64,000 nt of DNA from positions 434,001 through 498,000 of the forward strand of contig JAPXFQ010001341.1 in assembly GCA_028564705.1 (NCBI GenBank), in the 5' to 3' direction. Under the pieces are notes generated by a model. That model saw only the letters and a list, made by a program, of their open reading frames with translations. It was not told where the DNA came from and ran no database searches. Shown one piece after another: positions 1 through 13,599 of the stretch (its first letter is position 1; each line of letters begins with the position of its first letter). The DNA is from Apricaphanius iberus (taxonomy: Eukaryota; Chordata; Actinopteri; Cyprinodontiformes; Aphaniidae). The translations under genes were made by a program, and so were the position numbers.

Positions 1-911
1 GATATCTTCCCTAGACGCCGACTCTAAAGCCTTCCATCTCGATAGCAGAGTCCAGCTCTCTAACGCTGCGGAGATCCCGCTCTTTGAGCTCCGTGCAGCT
101 GCATGTCCTCTGTCTTTCCCCGGGTTGGAGTAGCTCAGATTGGCGGCTCGTCTATCATTTCCTGCCCGGAGTTTGAGTAGCCCTTTTCAATCCATGCAGC
201 TCTTCTGTCCTCTTTGACTGGGACCTGATGAAGCGTTTTGAGCCCTTTTGACCAGCCAAAAACGGAACATTTTGCCTGGAGCTTCAACGTGGTGTTCCAC
301 AATCTTAATAGTAACTGTTGTTTACTGCTGTACTTGGTGGGTGGAGACAATGCTCTGAGGAGGTGTGGATATTCTATTATTCCGGCTTGTGATGTAGGAA
401 GTCGGACAGATTTTGAACAGCTCGATCAGAGACTGAATGCAGGATCAATTAGGAAAACCTTGCTTGGAAAGAAAGAATGAAAAAGCAATTAACTCAGATC
501 TAATTAAATCTGTATTTGTTGTGTTAGCATTAGCGCAGCAGTAGACATGTAGGCTACAGGAAGTTAGAATAACAACAGTTTATAACAGCCTTAAACCAGT
601 TCTTCACACGCTGTGTGATTGTTTATTATCTGTTTATTGCTAAATATGAAAAATATATGTAAATAAGAATTAAGCTGACCTATTGTACTGATTTTTGTCA
701 TTTTCACCAAGCATTTTATGAGAAAAAGTAAAAAACAGGGCGTGTTCAATTCTCGAGTAATGCCTTTTAATACATTTCCATCCCATATCTGCAGCACAAT
801 GCTACTCCTGGACTTTAAGTGGGACCATTTTTATATATTGCTGAAGCCTATATGTGGACTGTTAGATAGATAACCTGCTTTTATCATGTAGATACCATTA
901 TGGTACAAAAC
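1..911. other. No gene recognised
   Basis: I see no gene, RNA or clear repeat here. Short reading frames on both strands show no family resemblance and no splice context. The first 480 bases are more GC-rich and open-framed than what follows and could be an old repeat fragment, but I cannot name it. Confidence 0.5.
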
Positions 912-2470
912 CTTCTGTTTTCATCCATCTATCTTCTTCTTCCGCTTATCCGAGGTCGGGTCGCGGGGGCAGTAGCTTAAGCAGAGACACCCAGACTTCC
1001 CTCTCCCCAGCCACTTGGGCCAGCTCCTCAGGAGGAATCCCGAGGCGTTCCCAGGCCAGCTGGGAGACACAGTCCCTCCAGCGAATCATGGGTCTTCCTC
1101 TGGGCCTCCTCCCGGTGGGACGTGCCAGGAACACCTCACCAGGAGACGTCCAGGAGGCATCCTGACCAGATGCCCGAGCCACCTCAACTGGCTCCTCTCG
1201 ATGTGGAGGAGCAGCGGCTCTACACTGAGCTCCCTCCAGATGACAGAGCTCCTCACCCTATCCCTAAGGGAGAGCCCAGCCACCCTACGGATGAAACTCA
1301 TTTCAGCCGCCTGTATCCGTGATCTTGTTCTTTCGGTCACCACCCAGAGTTCGTGACCATAGATGAGGGTAGGAACGTAGATCGACCGGTAAATCGAGAG
1401 CTTTGCCTTTTGGCTCAGCTCTCTCTTTACCACGACAGATCGGTACAGCACCCGCATAACTGCAGACGCCTTACCAATCCGCCTATTGATCTCCCATTCC
1501 ATTTTTCCCACATTCGTGAACAAGACCCCCAGATACCTGAACTCCTCCACTTGAGGCAGGACCCCATCCCCGACTCGAAGAAGGCACCCTACCCTTTTCC
1601 GGCTCAAGACCACGGTCTCGGATTTGGAGGTGCTGATCCTCATCCCAGCCGCTTCACACTCGGCTGCGAAACGCTCCAGCAAGAGCTGTAGATCACGTTC
1701 AGATGAAGCCAACAAGACCACATCATCTGCAAAAAGCAGAGACCCGATCCTGATGTCACCAAAACGGATCCCCTCAACACCTTGGCTGCGCCTAGAAATC
1801 CTGTCCATAAACGTTATGAACAGGATCGGTGACAAAGGTCAACCTTGGTGGAGTCCAACTCTCACTGGAAAAGAGTCCGACTTACTGCCGGAAATGCGAA
1901 CCAAACTCTGACACCAGTCGTACAGGGACCTAACAGCCTATATCAAAGGGCCTGGTACCCCATACTCCCGTAGTACCCCCCACAGGACTCCCCAATGGAC
2001 ACAGTCGAACGCCTTCTCCAAGTCCACAAAACACATGTAGACCGGTTGGGCGAACTCCCACACACCCTCCAGGACCCTGCTGAGGGTGTAGAGCTGATCC
2101 AGTGTTCCACGGCCAGGACGAGTTCCTCCTGGATCCAAGGTTGAACTATCCGTCGGACCCTCCTCTCCAGAACCCCTGAATAGACCTTACCAGGAAGGCT
2201 CAGAAGTGTGATCCCCCTATAGTTGGAACACATTCTGTGGTCCCCCTTTTTAAAGAGGGGGACCACCACCCCAGTCTGCCAAACCAAGGGAACTGCCCCC
2301 GATTTCCACGCAATATTGCAGAGCCGCGTTAACAAACACAGCCCTACAACATCCAGAGCCTTGAGGAACTCCGGGCGAATCTCATCCACCCCCGAAGCCC
2401 TGCCACCGAGGAGCTTTTTAACAACCTCAGTGACCTCAGCACCAGAGATTGGAGAGCTTCTGTTTTCATC
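912..2470 (-). mobile_element. 5'-truncated Rex3 (RTE-clade) LINE with 14-bp target duplication
   Basis: The minus strand encodes the reverse transcriptase part of a Rex3 retrotransposon. One long frame (1835-1086) carries the catalytic FADD motif in SLLFADDVVLL and the downstream RT thumb/C-terminal region. A second frame (2482-1943) carries the RT fingers, including the GDHRMCSNYRGITLL stretch, so a frameshift separates the two parts. The 3' end is the tetranucleotide-rich tail near 926. CTTCTGTTTTCATC flanks the element at 912-925 and 2457-2470, which is a perfect 14-bp target-site duplication, so the insertion spans 926-2456. The endonuclease domain is missing, as expected for a 5'-truncated LINE copy. 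It cannot move by itself. Confidence 0.93.
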
Positions 2471-5400
2471 TGTCATAATCATACATCTCTAACTATGAAA
2501 ACAGTAAGTAGGGTCAAAGGTGTGGTTATTCAACAGCAGTAAGATCTCTGAAATTATAGTTATTAGTAATACGACTGTCTCATGGTCTGACGTTGAATGA
2601 GTTCATTGTGATTATTGTTCTCCAGTTTGGCAGACCATCGAGACACTTTCTCTGCCACCTTCAATGTTTTCTATTTTCAAACAGGAATATGAGATGACAT
2701 GTTGCCTGCTCTAAGACTTTGCAGGATGTTACCCACTTCTCTCTGGATCACAAGTGAGGCAAGACTCAAAAAGAGCAACCTTAGATACCGAAGGTATGCA
2801 CTGTGTAATAATTTCTGAAGTTGGTGTAAACATATGCTTTAGATTTACAGATTACATCTGTGTTTTTCAGAGTAATACTAGGAACCTCTGCATCTCGTTT
2901 CCCTTCAGAAAGCAGAAGTAGGTTACGCCACACCACATTGATGAGGATCTTACTTTCACAGGAACATTTCTGCTGTAATGACCACACAGAGTTCTGACAT
3001 TTAAAACGAAAAATCGGAAGCAACCTGGTTAGGATACCTTTAGTGACTCTTTTAAAAGAAAAGCTTCCTGGATTCAAAGCCCCATTGGTACAAAGGCTAT
3101 CCAAAACAACCTGGCCCTATGTGAAAAAGTAGCTTACCCTCTAAGCCAAATAAGTGGCTGTGCCAACAACTTCCCCAAATGTTTGAGAAAATGGAGTGTT
3201 TTACTTCGCTATGAAATACTTTTTAGCTTAGTCTTCTTTGCAGAATTCTTTTAATCCAGCATCAATGGAAGGATTTCAGGGCCTTAACAGCATGCTTAAG
3301 GTCATGCAACAACATCTTTATTGGATTAGAGTATGAACGTTGACTAGGCCACTTCAAATGCTTTGTTTGAGAAAGAATGTTATTTTCTTAATATTTTAAA
3401 TTCTCAGGAGGTGAAGACATGTCTACAAACGTTTAGTCAGCCCAACCACAGGCATTCATCATGACCTCCGTATCCAAACGGTAGTCCTCTGGCATCTGTG
3501 ACGGCATCCAAAACTGCTCTGAATGCGAGTATTTCTTTGGTTAATGATAATGATAACAATAGTGTGCAACTGATATGTGACCCATAAAGTTTTGCCCTTT
3601 AGAGTCAACTTGGCCATATAGTACTCTCGGCTCCTGACAAAACTCCAATTCAAAAATTGTCACCAAAGATACGGCAAAGTACAAGATGAAGGGTCAATCC
3701 ACGCGATGACAGACAATACAAATGTGCTAGTTTTATTTCTATACACATAGCTAAAATTGTTGGACTAAAAGTCTATTGAAAAATCAGACAAATCTCTTCT
3801 CTTGTTTCAAGATGATTGGTAAACCAACATGTTATTGGCACATTCTAAACTCCAGCAGCAGCAGGGTTAATGTTTGGATCACTTTTTAAACACCGATGTT
3901 ATCAACCGCTCTGTTATCCCCCATTCACCAGGTTCCGTCACCTGTAAGATGTAAAATGAGGCCAGAGAGTGCCTTCGTCTGCCCTGCTGGACGTCTACGT
4001 ACTCATTCCCCCTCCATGACCACGGCCCTCTTGTTGTATGCCACAGATGCGACCTCGAGGTGCAAACGCACAACCGGCCTCTCAGTTTTTTGTTCTTCAC
4101 TGTAAATAAGTAAAACCACATGCTCAGAGATGCCTTCAGTGTTTATCTGGATCTCAGATCAGTCTGAAACCTGTTTCGACACAGATGGTGTTTACATTCC
4201 TTAACAACATCCAATCACCTGGCAAGCTCACTGCAGAGTCTAAGGCCTTGTTTACTTCGGGTTAATGTGGTTTGGCTGCTAACATCCTGAACTCTTTTGG
4301 ACTCATTCCTCAGTGTTTTTACGTATGCCAATTCCTCCACAGGGAACCGCTTGCAACGCCTGCGTGTTTGCGTTCTTCTGCGGGCCCTGCACCTGGTGTC
4401 AGATATCCAGGGAGATCAAGGGGAGACAAAATCTGGTGGTGTTTGTCAGCACGGCCGCCTGATCAGAACAAATGGTTCGCTCTGTCGTCGTTGATTGAAG
4501 ACACGTACGTCACTACCGTCATTAGAAACACCGCCTAATCGTCAGGGCTGCCACGCTTCATTGCACTAAGAGAGGGCTTTTCACATGTTTCCAGGAACAT
4601 CACTCAGCAGCTGATTAAACATCGACTGAAAAGGAACAGCCAGTCACGTTGGAAATTAGAGAAAACATTTGAAGAATTAAAGGTCAGAAGGTTAGGCTTG
4701 TAACTATAAGCCTTGCACCATGTTTATTTCTCTAGGCGGGCAACTGCAGTCCCTAACAACCCCAAGTATTCAAGAGTCAAAACACAATACAACAGAATCA
4801 AGGTGCTGCAATGGGCCAGTCAAGACCTCAACTTTAGCTGAATTTTGCAGAAGCTAATGTCTAAAAAACTCAGCAAATTGAGGTAGTGTCCAAATCAAAG
4901 TAAAACAACTGGTAGAGCTACCCTACTGCTGCTGACGGTGGTTCTAGGGCGTACATAGCTTGTTCAATGACAGCATTAGACAGTTTTGGTGACCTTGTCA
5001 TCAAAGTTCAACAGATGTGTCTCTGGCTGAAATTCAAATAAACAGTTTATGACAGTGAGAAGAACACTTGTAACCAAGTCACAGTTCATGATAGGCGTCT
5101 AGATCAGCTGTGTGAACAGCGACATGGGATCTGAACCGATGCGTATCATGATGCAGAACTATCAAAGGAAGGAAAACATTCAGAGCTGGCGAGTGTCTCC
5201 GGGGGGCTTTGTTCACATATTTGGGCTTCGGGTCAAACTTTGTGAGAGGTGTGGGGAATACGGAAAAAGCTTCAGGAGAAAAACAGTAATTGTTGTTTTT
5301 GTTTACAGGCCTTCCTTTGATTGAGTAGCTGCCATGGCAACAAACATGTTCAGCTGCTTCATTACCCATCTCCAGCTGTTTATTATCAGATTTCAGGCTT

Positions 5401-7938
5401 TAAATGCGTGAAAATGGGATGTTGTAAGATAAATGTCTTGCAAAACCAGAACCTGGTATTAAGTAGACATATTAAGTTTTCATTCCCATTTAATGAATAA
5501 TAAACGGTCCCCAGAAAGAAGTTCACAACAAAACTAAAAGGTGAGCAGAGATGAAGCAACAGTTATCCATTGTATTATCAGTTTTAAAGTATTCCCATTT
5601 GAACCTGCTTGGGTTATGTTGGACCAGGGTACCCAGTTCGTCTTTAAAACACCGTTTGAAAAGCATCGGAAATCTGCTCCAAACTGCTTCATTCAGCAAG
5701 TTGGATTATGCAAATAAAAGCCTGCAAATCAGGTTGAAGAGAGTATCTCTCTGCTGATGCGCACCGGGTCATCCTCCAGTTTAAACAGTTCTGCCTGGAT
5801 TAAACTGAACACGTACAGCACCTACCAGAAGGATTCACAGTGCTTAGGCTTGTCCGTATTTTGTCCGTTTACAACCAGGGAGTATCTGGTTTTTGAAAGG
5901 AGCTTTTGGAACTGTTTCCCCCTGATGAGTTCTGAGACATTTCTGGGAGGAGGAAACATATGCTGCCTTGGTCTTTCATCTGTTGTATATTGTGTAAATT
6001 GGCCCTTGTGTGTCATTCACTGAAAATCGTGAAAAACTGTTTAAAAAAAATATGATTGGTCACTCTGAGTCACATAAGCGTCTTGCATTTGAACACTTTC
6101 TCCAATCCTCATTCCCTGCATTAGCCTGAGAAAGAAACTAGAGCAGAAAGTGAGCGAGTCATAAAAAGCCAGTCTCCTCTTCGTCACAGAGAAAGTAAGT
6201 ATTCATGGTCTAGCCTACCTTGGCTAGTGACCGCCCCAGGAAGGCTGATTTTCTAGTCAGTAGAGAGAAGAGCATTTGTGTGCTAGTAGAAGCTAGAAGT
6301 TGAAGCTAACTGTTAGCAATCAAGTTAACTGTTAGCAATCAAGCTAACTGTTGGCAAATCCACAACATGGCGGAACATGTTCAGGCTTATGTTATGTGTT
6401 CCGATAACACTTCTGCGTGGCATTTTTTACCCAAAAAAAGAGGAGATGAAGAAGTTGGAATTTGTCTCAGGACACCACCAGCAAAATAAGCAAATTTTTT
6501 GAACAAAAGTAGCAAAATACTTAATTTGCTGTTAGCCAATCAGAGACAAGACGTTTGTATATTGTGATTAATAATGAGTAAGTCTCGTAATTATGGATCT
6601 CAAGATCGGATCTAGCTGACATTCTCGCATTTTTCATTGATGGGAGATCAACTATATTAGCTCACAAGTCGCGCCGCTCTTTAAGAAAGTACTTCCTAGT
6701 TACGTTTGACGGTGATAGCGCAATAATTTAAACGTTCGTAGCGGTGCAAACAAGGACTCTTAATTACCACAAATCAGTAAGTATACTAAAGGCATAGAAA
6801 CTAACCTTCTGATATTTACACACAACAATGAACCGGAAAAATTAAAAAGGAGGGGAAAAAGGCAGATGCGGAGCTTCAGCTGTGCTGCATTCAAATAGTG
6901 TAGGAAATCTGTGCTGAGTTCAGGAGCATAGAATAGTGACAACAGCAATAATAATACTGAACTTACAAACTTGTAACAATTTGGGCTGTCTAACACATAT
7001 TTGTGAGTCATAATAACATTTGTTAAATAATACAGTTCTTATTGAATGTAGATGCAATAATAAAAGCAGGTTTAAAATGTTTTTCTTTATTTCAAAACCT
7101 AAAAATAGAAATCAGATTTAGTTTTCTTTCAAAACAACAAATAATTTGTTGTGGTAGACATTTAGCAAAAACTATGAGTTGCCTTTCTAAAAAAGGTCAG
7201 GTATTATTCGTGACTCTAACTAAGTGCTAAATATCTGGAATGAGGGTAAAAATAGCTCTTTGGATTGTAAAGATTGCAGATCGCTGATGTAAAATATCTC
7301 TTTCAGGTAAAAAGATCCAAGACAGATGCAGACAAGAAGAAAGTTGTCGGGCATCTTATTGACTCCAAACGGCTATGGGATGATGGAGCTCAGGAATGTA
7401 GACCTGAGTTGAATCTGGAAATGAGCTTTCAAAAGCAAAACAATGCAGACATTAGTCCAAACAAATTCCAATAAAACCCATTAAACATCTTCAAATCAGT
7501 CCCGGCCTGTTGGGTTTTATCATGCTGGTTTATTTATGGTTTGATCTTAAACTTAAAGACGTAAAGGAATTTTATCGACTTTCTATTGCAGGAGATGCAA
7601 AGCCTCTCCAGAAGAATATCAGGCAGGGCCGTTTAAACTTGTAGGGAGTTATCTAGAGATTAGAAGAGAATTCAAACACATCCCCTCTCACACAAAAAAT
7701 TGTTTTTGTGTTTGTTTTAGAAACATTGTGGTGAAAACTTTCCATATTTTGCTTTTCTTTTTTCACACGTTTCGTATCATCATGTCAATTTGAATATCAG
7801 ACAAATATGTCCAGCATAAATACGTAATGGGGTTTAAAACGATGATTTGCTTTGTAGCCACATTGCAGGTTTTTTTTAAGCCGGAATGCTCACGTCTACG
7901 GTAATTTTAAAGCAACTCCTCAATGTCTGTATCTGGTC
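2471..7938. other. Intergenic region, no gene recognised
   Basis: About 5.5 kb of AT-rich sequence. I find no frame with recognisable domains and no RNA gene. The only structure I can name is the short tandem repeat at 6303. This could be intron or spacer of the UGT cluster or of a gene outside the window. Confidence 0.5.
6303..6358. repeat. 19-bp tandem repeat, about 3 copies
   Basis: The unit AAGCTAACTGTTAGCAATC starts at 6303, 6322 and 6341 with one or two substitutions per copy. It resembles the degenerate TTAGC-rich repeat at 45.6-46.3 kb, but I see no function. Confidence 0.85.
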
Positions 7939-8490
7939 CAGAGGTGGGTAGAGTACCCAAAAACTATACTGAAGTAAAAGTAACACTACTTAAACGTATT
8001 TTTACTCAAGTAAAAATTGGCTGTCCTAAAATTACTTAAGTAAGAGTAAAGAAATTACTTGAGTACTGAGTAACATCTGATCTAATTAATATTTTAAATC
8101 GAGTCATTAAACAGACAAAAATAAAAAGTTATGAGCAAATTATTGTATTTTCAAAAATGAAATGGAAAAAAGATGCAAATAAACTTAATTTCATTAAAAC
8201 GAATTTCAACAGATAGAAAATTACATTAGAAAACCAAAGTTTGTGTAGAAACAGGTGGTCTCCTTTAATCAAATGTAAGTCTTTTTATGCTGTATTTTGG
8301 TTAAATGTGTTTGCTCTTCATTCAGTGAATTTGTTCACAGGGAGAGGAGTATCCATAAATGTTCCTCAATTAGGAGAAGCGATACTTCATAGTAATATTA
8401 CTCAAGTAAAAGTTAAACGTATGGTGTAGCAAAACTACTCTTAAAAGTAATTTCCCCCCCAAAAAAAGTTACTCAAGTAAATACAGCTTG
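7939..8490. repeat. Interspersed repeat with hAT-like left end
   Basis: The left end CAGAGGTGGGTAGAGTACCC followed by runs of the ACTCAAGTAAAAGT theme is typical of a common teleost non-autonomous DNA transposon family, probably hAT. The theme returns at 8400-8480 in both orientations. I do not find the expected complementary right terminus, so this copy looks truncated at its right side near 8490. It has no coding capacity. Confidence 0.55.
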
Positions 8491-8590
8491 GAAATCTCTC
8501 ATGGAAGCCATTTCAGCCCAGTCTCTAATTCCTCATGTGGATCCTGAACTCTGACCCTAAGTCAGACAGGGAAACTGCAGTGCCTTAGAA

Positions 8591-8896
8591 CAGTAGTTCC
8601 CAAAGTTGGGGTTGGGACCCCACATGGGGTCATGGACATGTCAGTCTGGGTCAGGAGCTCCTCTTCAGAAACTTAAGATACCAAAAATATAGATGAGAAA
8701 GCATGTTGATTTTAGAAATGATGCAAAAGTTTAACAGTGAGATAGATTAAATCAACATGTTGGCCAATATATTGCTTCTGATGTTGATTGTGTTGTCAAT
8801 AAACCACTTTTTAACTGACTCTGTGGATATCCTTGCTAGCTAAACAAGTGTTGGGGTCACAAGCCTTTTACATTTGTATTTTATGGGTCACCACTG
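8591..8896. mobile_element. hAT-type MITE
   Basis: The left terminus CAGTAGTTCCCAAAG and the right terminus ending GGGTCACCACTG are imperfect inverted repeats of the CAGTGGTTCCC type found in fish hAT MITEs. The 8 bases on each side (CCTTAGAA and CTTTAGAT) agree at 6 of 8 positions, fitting the 8-bp target duplication of hAT elements after some decay. Non-coding, 306 bp. Confidence 0.7.
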
Positions 8897-10804
8897 CTTT
8901 AGATGTTGTGTTTGGATCCTTCCCAACCCCTTGGATAATTCAGCTTTTGACGTTTGGAGCATTTTGGGTAGGATGTCCACTCCTGGGATTTTCATGTTGG
9001 ACTTTGAATGTAGTTTCATAATTTTGCTTCAATTAGATCCACCCCTCACAGCTGTTGTGTCTCCAAATAAAATCTGCCTTTTAATGAATTTACTAAGATG
9101 TCAGCATTTTAACAACATTTTGGTAGTGACTATCATCTCTGATCAACACTAAAAGTCGCCTGTAGTAGCTGAGAATAAGAAGAGGTCAACAATGGAAGAA
9201 GCATGGATGGCTGCGGTGTCTCTGTTGGTACAAACTGCTTCATCAGCAACTAGAGTTGGGTATCAATGATTCGATTCCAGTTCTCAAGATGTAGAATCAC
9301 TTATTACTGGTACATGTTTGGAATGACTTCTTCAGAAAGGCGTTTTAGGTGGCTAACAAATGTAGCGCCTGTGTTACGACCCCATATTCTTGCAAATGAA
9401 ACCCACAATCACCTCTGTTACTTTGAGAGAATGTACAGGATGGCTGTTAGTTTTAGTGTTTGCTGGAGTTCACCAGTTGCAGCCCATTGGACGGCTCACA
9501 CATGAGGTCTTGGTTATGTCGGAACATGTAGTTCCTGAAGTTGGTCGCAGTTCCCCAATACTTCACCTACATTTGGCAGATCTTGCACAAACCCTTTGCC
9601 TCTGTCAAGCTCATTTCTTTATGTCCATTCTGAACCCAAAATGGTGTCTGGCCCCACCCTAGCATGGGCGTTTTCAAAGTCAGCGTTAGACTAATGGTAC
9701 CGCTCCTATCTGGTCGCATGTTTCTTCACTCCTAGCAAAAATGCCTGAATTCATTTATGCAACAGTGGGTGGGGTTAAAGTTTATCAGGGGACACTGTTG
9801 TAATCCTTTAAGAACAAGACCTGAAAATGCCCTTCTGGACGTTTTTTTTAAAGTTTTTTTATTCTTTAGTTGTAAAAAGGGCACACAATGTTAAAAGGGC
9901 TAAATCAATCTTTGGATGTACAAACTGATCTTTGCAATGGTGGAAACAGACCAAATGTCGTTTCATTTTAGTCCTGTGGTTATTTTTTGTTGTGTTAATT
10001 TCACATCAGTGCCTCGGTCTTTAACGGCTGTCTTCCATCTGCACATTTACTTTTATGTCTAGCTTCCAGTAATAACTGTCCTCGGCATAAAGAGTCCCGA
10101 GATCGGCTACTCCATGTCAGATCATCTGTTTTCAGTTTGTTTGTTTTTTGCTTTAATAAATGGGGAAAAAGATATTTGAAGAAAACTTCTGTGTGACAAT
10201 AATGCATAACCAGATGTCTGTCAGGTTCTTGATAGTTGATTTAACAGCACAAAACATGAAAAGGATTTTTAATGATAAAATTCATCATTTTAAGACTCAT
10301 TCTTGAGTGGAGGATGAGTGGGAACCATCAGAAACAGCTCCAACTTCTTCTCAGATTTTTTGTTTATTTTTTATTTTTATTTCTTAAGCAAAACACCAGC
10401 TCTATTCCTGCTCTCTGTATTTGTGTCTCTTTCTGTTTGTTTCTGTTTAACAAGTGGACTATTTAACACCACCTAGGTTTTGATCTAAAACTTGGAATTA
10501 CACAAACTATCTATACTTTATAAAAACTATTGACATATTTGTTTATCTCAGGAATTAATATGATATGGCTTCGGGAACTGTTGAGGTCATCAACTCTCCG
10601 TAACGGTCATCAGACATCATCAGTGTGCTTTACCCAGATGTGTATATGGGATTTTTTTGGATAATTTTGACCAGTGAAGCAAATAATGAATATGAGGGAA
10701 AAAACCTACAATTCATTATTTGCTTTTAAGTAAAATGGAGGATTTTTGATTGGCTGGCTGGTTTCATTTCTTGTCTGTATGGATTGTATTTTTTTTCTTC
10801 AAAG
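8897..10804. other. Intergenic region, no gene recognised
   Basis: AT-rich sequence with no supported coding frame. Several frames of 60-90 codons exist on the plus strand near 8.8-9.7 kb, but they lack domains, splice context and conservation with anything else in the window. Confidence 0.5.
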
Positions 10805-10884
10805 CACTTTTGTCACCTTTTGCGGTTGTGTAAAGTGCTAGCTAAATAAACCTTGATTGATTGATTGATTGATGATTGATTGAG
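10805..10884 (+). repeat. LINE 3'-tail fragment with (GATT)n
   Basis: The motif TTGTGTAAAGTGCTAGCTAA, then ATAAACC and a (TTGA)n run with one interruption, matches the general form of the 3' end of fish L2-like LINEs, where a short microsatellite follows the terminal sequence. Only the tail is visible; no reverse transcriptase is attached. Confidence 0.6.
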
Positions 10885-13089
10885 ATCCTGTGTTTTTCTA
10901 TTTCTCCTTCAAAGCCATTTGGTACATTGTTATGACGAGCATGGAATGATTAACTCGTTAAGAAATACCAAAAATACAGCAAAAAAGGGACTCCTGAACA
11001 GGGATATCCAACTCCACTACTCAATTGCTGGTGTCTATCAGTTTTAGACGAGTCTCTTCAAACAGAGCAAATTAAAAAAAGGTACAACTACCTCCTCAGC
11101 ATGGCAACGTTCTGCTAACGAGCCATTATTTGATTCAGGAAAGAAATAAAACATGCAGAACTTAATTTGGTCACTCCTGATTTAGCAAATATATAATCAC
11201 TGGTTGTTTCAAAATCATAATGATGAAAACATTTGGTCAAATCAACAAAGAAGACAGCACAAAAACCTTATAAAGAAACTGTAGGGTGAGCTCACTTTAT
11301 AATAGAGCTTTTTCACCCAAAAGAAAACCTGTGCTAGTTCTGTGTTTGTGCAAAAGTTGATTGTTTTTAAAGAACCAGTTGCTTTTCCACAGGCGCAGGG
11401 CCTAGTTTGTGCCGAGCCATTAAGTAATCTAAAGTGTTGCAATGTACCAGAGAAAACAGGAAGCTTGAACAGAGTTTAACAACGGAGGAGATCATCGTGC
11501 TCTCAGAGGTGCTGCTGTTGTGATTCTACATTTTGTTACCTCTATTGTGCCTTGACACAAATGAAAATAGCTTTCTTTTTTTTTCTTTGTAATGCTAAGC
11601 TTTTGTAATCCCGCCCCAACTCTTTGGTTGTGTCTCCATGGGGAGAAAGTGGTTCTTTGCAAGAACAAGGGAAACAAGAAAAAGGTGCTTTGACGGTGAA
11701 AAACCAAAGAACTGGTTCTAAGTCAGGCTCAGTGGGAAAAGGCCATAGGAGCGGTATCAATACTCTGGATGATCAAGAACTCCAATTTATCCCTTCTCCA
11801 ACACTTCTGAATAAAATTAAAAGGCCCGTTTCCACTCCCGGACCTTCATGTTAGGCGTCTGTCATCACTTGGCGGTGCCATAATCGCTGGGCAGGAGCTG
11901 CGGTTAGCTCGTGATGGCAGATGGTGCCAAACAGATAGCTTTGTATAACTGGAAGAGTTGCTGGCGAACCAACATAGCAAACAAAAACACAAAAACCATG
12001 CCCTCTTCATCCATTGTCGACCTGTTTTTATTCTCTGCCACTTTTGCCGCCTTTCGTTGCTGATCAGTGACCGTCGGGACATACCGACGTCTTGGCATAT
12101 TCCTTCATAGGCCAATTATGTCTGAAGACACGATGGCAGAGGAGAGCGGATGGAGTGATTGACCCTGCTAGAAAAGTATTCGCTCACCAACAGGTGTCTG
12201 CAGACCTTGATGACATTCTGACGTATTGAGGTTTATTGGAGCAGGGTTGCATCTAAAAGCTGCAGGATGGTAGCTCTGGAGGACTGGAGTTGGATACCCT
12301 TGATCTGGAATGACTGTGCAAAGAGGAACAGTCAAAGATCTCACTCTGTATGCTCCAGTCTTACTAGAGAAAACTAAGGTCCAACAGAATGAGCAGCAGA
12401 ACCGTAAATAAGTGTGAAACTGGTAAGTTAAGAAAAGACTAATAAGGGTTGAGACCAAATTAAAAGTGAAATTTTCAAATATATTTTGGAGTGAGAATAT
12501 GGTACAGCAGTTAGAAATTAATGTACTCTAAGGTCAACATGGACACTTTGTGTCCTCCAAACTCTTGATGATGCCCTCATGCACCAGCTGGGAAAACAAA
12601 CAGCTACAAAAAATATTTTATTCCTTCTGCTATTAAACTTCTAAACCAGCGCAGACGTGATATTGCCTTGCTGTAGGAATGTTTGTGGTTGTCGTTGACA
12701 TGCTGTTCCTTTGTTCTTGTTTGCATGTTGCCGCCATCATATCATAGTATTTGTTTTATATGCTGGAGGAAACTGAATTGCCCCTTGTCTGTGGTTTTGA
12801 ACATCTTTACCAGTAGTGCCAATAAATTAGGAGGTTTAATCCACCAACTGCAGTCCTCAAGAGCTACTGCTGTTCAACTACTGAATCAGATAAATGGATT
12901 GCATCTTCAGCAGGCCATCAAGTTGGTATAGAGCCATTTGATTAAATCAGGTGTGTTGAAGCTGCGCAGTAACTCTAACCCCTAAATTCCACTACATGCG
13001 CTCCTCTTCACTGTGGAGGAGCCCAGAGGTGCTCAAACAAGCATTGACGGGAATTGAAGAAATACGAAAGTCGGGTCAAAACTATTCAC
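10885..13089. other. Intergenic region, possible degraded repeats
   Basis: No gene recognised. Around 11.35-11.87 kb short motifs such as AAAGAACCAGTTGC and CAAAGAACTGGTTC recur in opposite orientations, which suggests the ends of a degraded DNA transposon, but I could not fix its boundaries. Confidence 0.4.
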
Positions 13090-13292
13090 ACACTGAAAAA
13101 AGAAAATGCAGCTCTAACCTAAATAAATTGCTTCAATTGGTAACGAGTAATTGAATTAAGTTCATTAAAGTAACTTTATTGAGTTTTTCAGTTAAAAAAC
13201 TAAATAAATTAAGTTTACTGAATTTAATTAAATTATTGGTTACCAATTGAATCAATTATTTAAGTTAGAGCAGCATTTTCTTTTTTCAGTGT
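13090..13292. mobile_element. Fold-back palindromic MITE, about 203 bp
   Basis: The two halves are inverted copies of each other over almost the full length. The element begins ACACTGAAAAAAGAAAATGC and ends with its reverse complement GCATTTTCTTTTTTCAGTGT. The inner part continues the symmetry with AATTGGTAAC on the left and GTTACCAATT on the right. It would fold into a single hairpin of roughly 90-bp arms. It has no coding capacity. I cannot assign a superfamily because a target duplication is not clear. Confidence 0.85.
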
Positions 13293-13599
13293 ACTTGGAA
13301 GACGAACAGAAAACAAAAAGCTTAATGACTTAATAACTTCTCTTTATTATTATTCTTTGTCTCCACTAACAGCATGAGCTGTTATCATGTATTTTAGACA
13401 ACATATATGTATAAACTTAAGTGAGATTATATTAATATAGCTATGCATACAAAGAAAAATCTAGTCTGTTTTTACTGATTTAGTTTTGAAAAACCGAATG
13501 TTCTGCATGTTCAGTATTCTGTGGTGATTTGTTATTTATGTAGATTGACTGCGAACTTGCTATGGCGTCCGGCAAAAATCAAATCAATCCTATTTTTGC

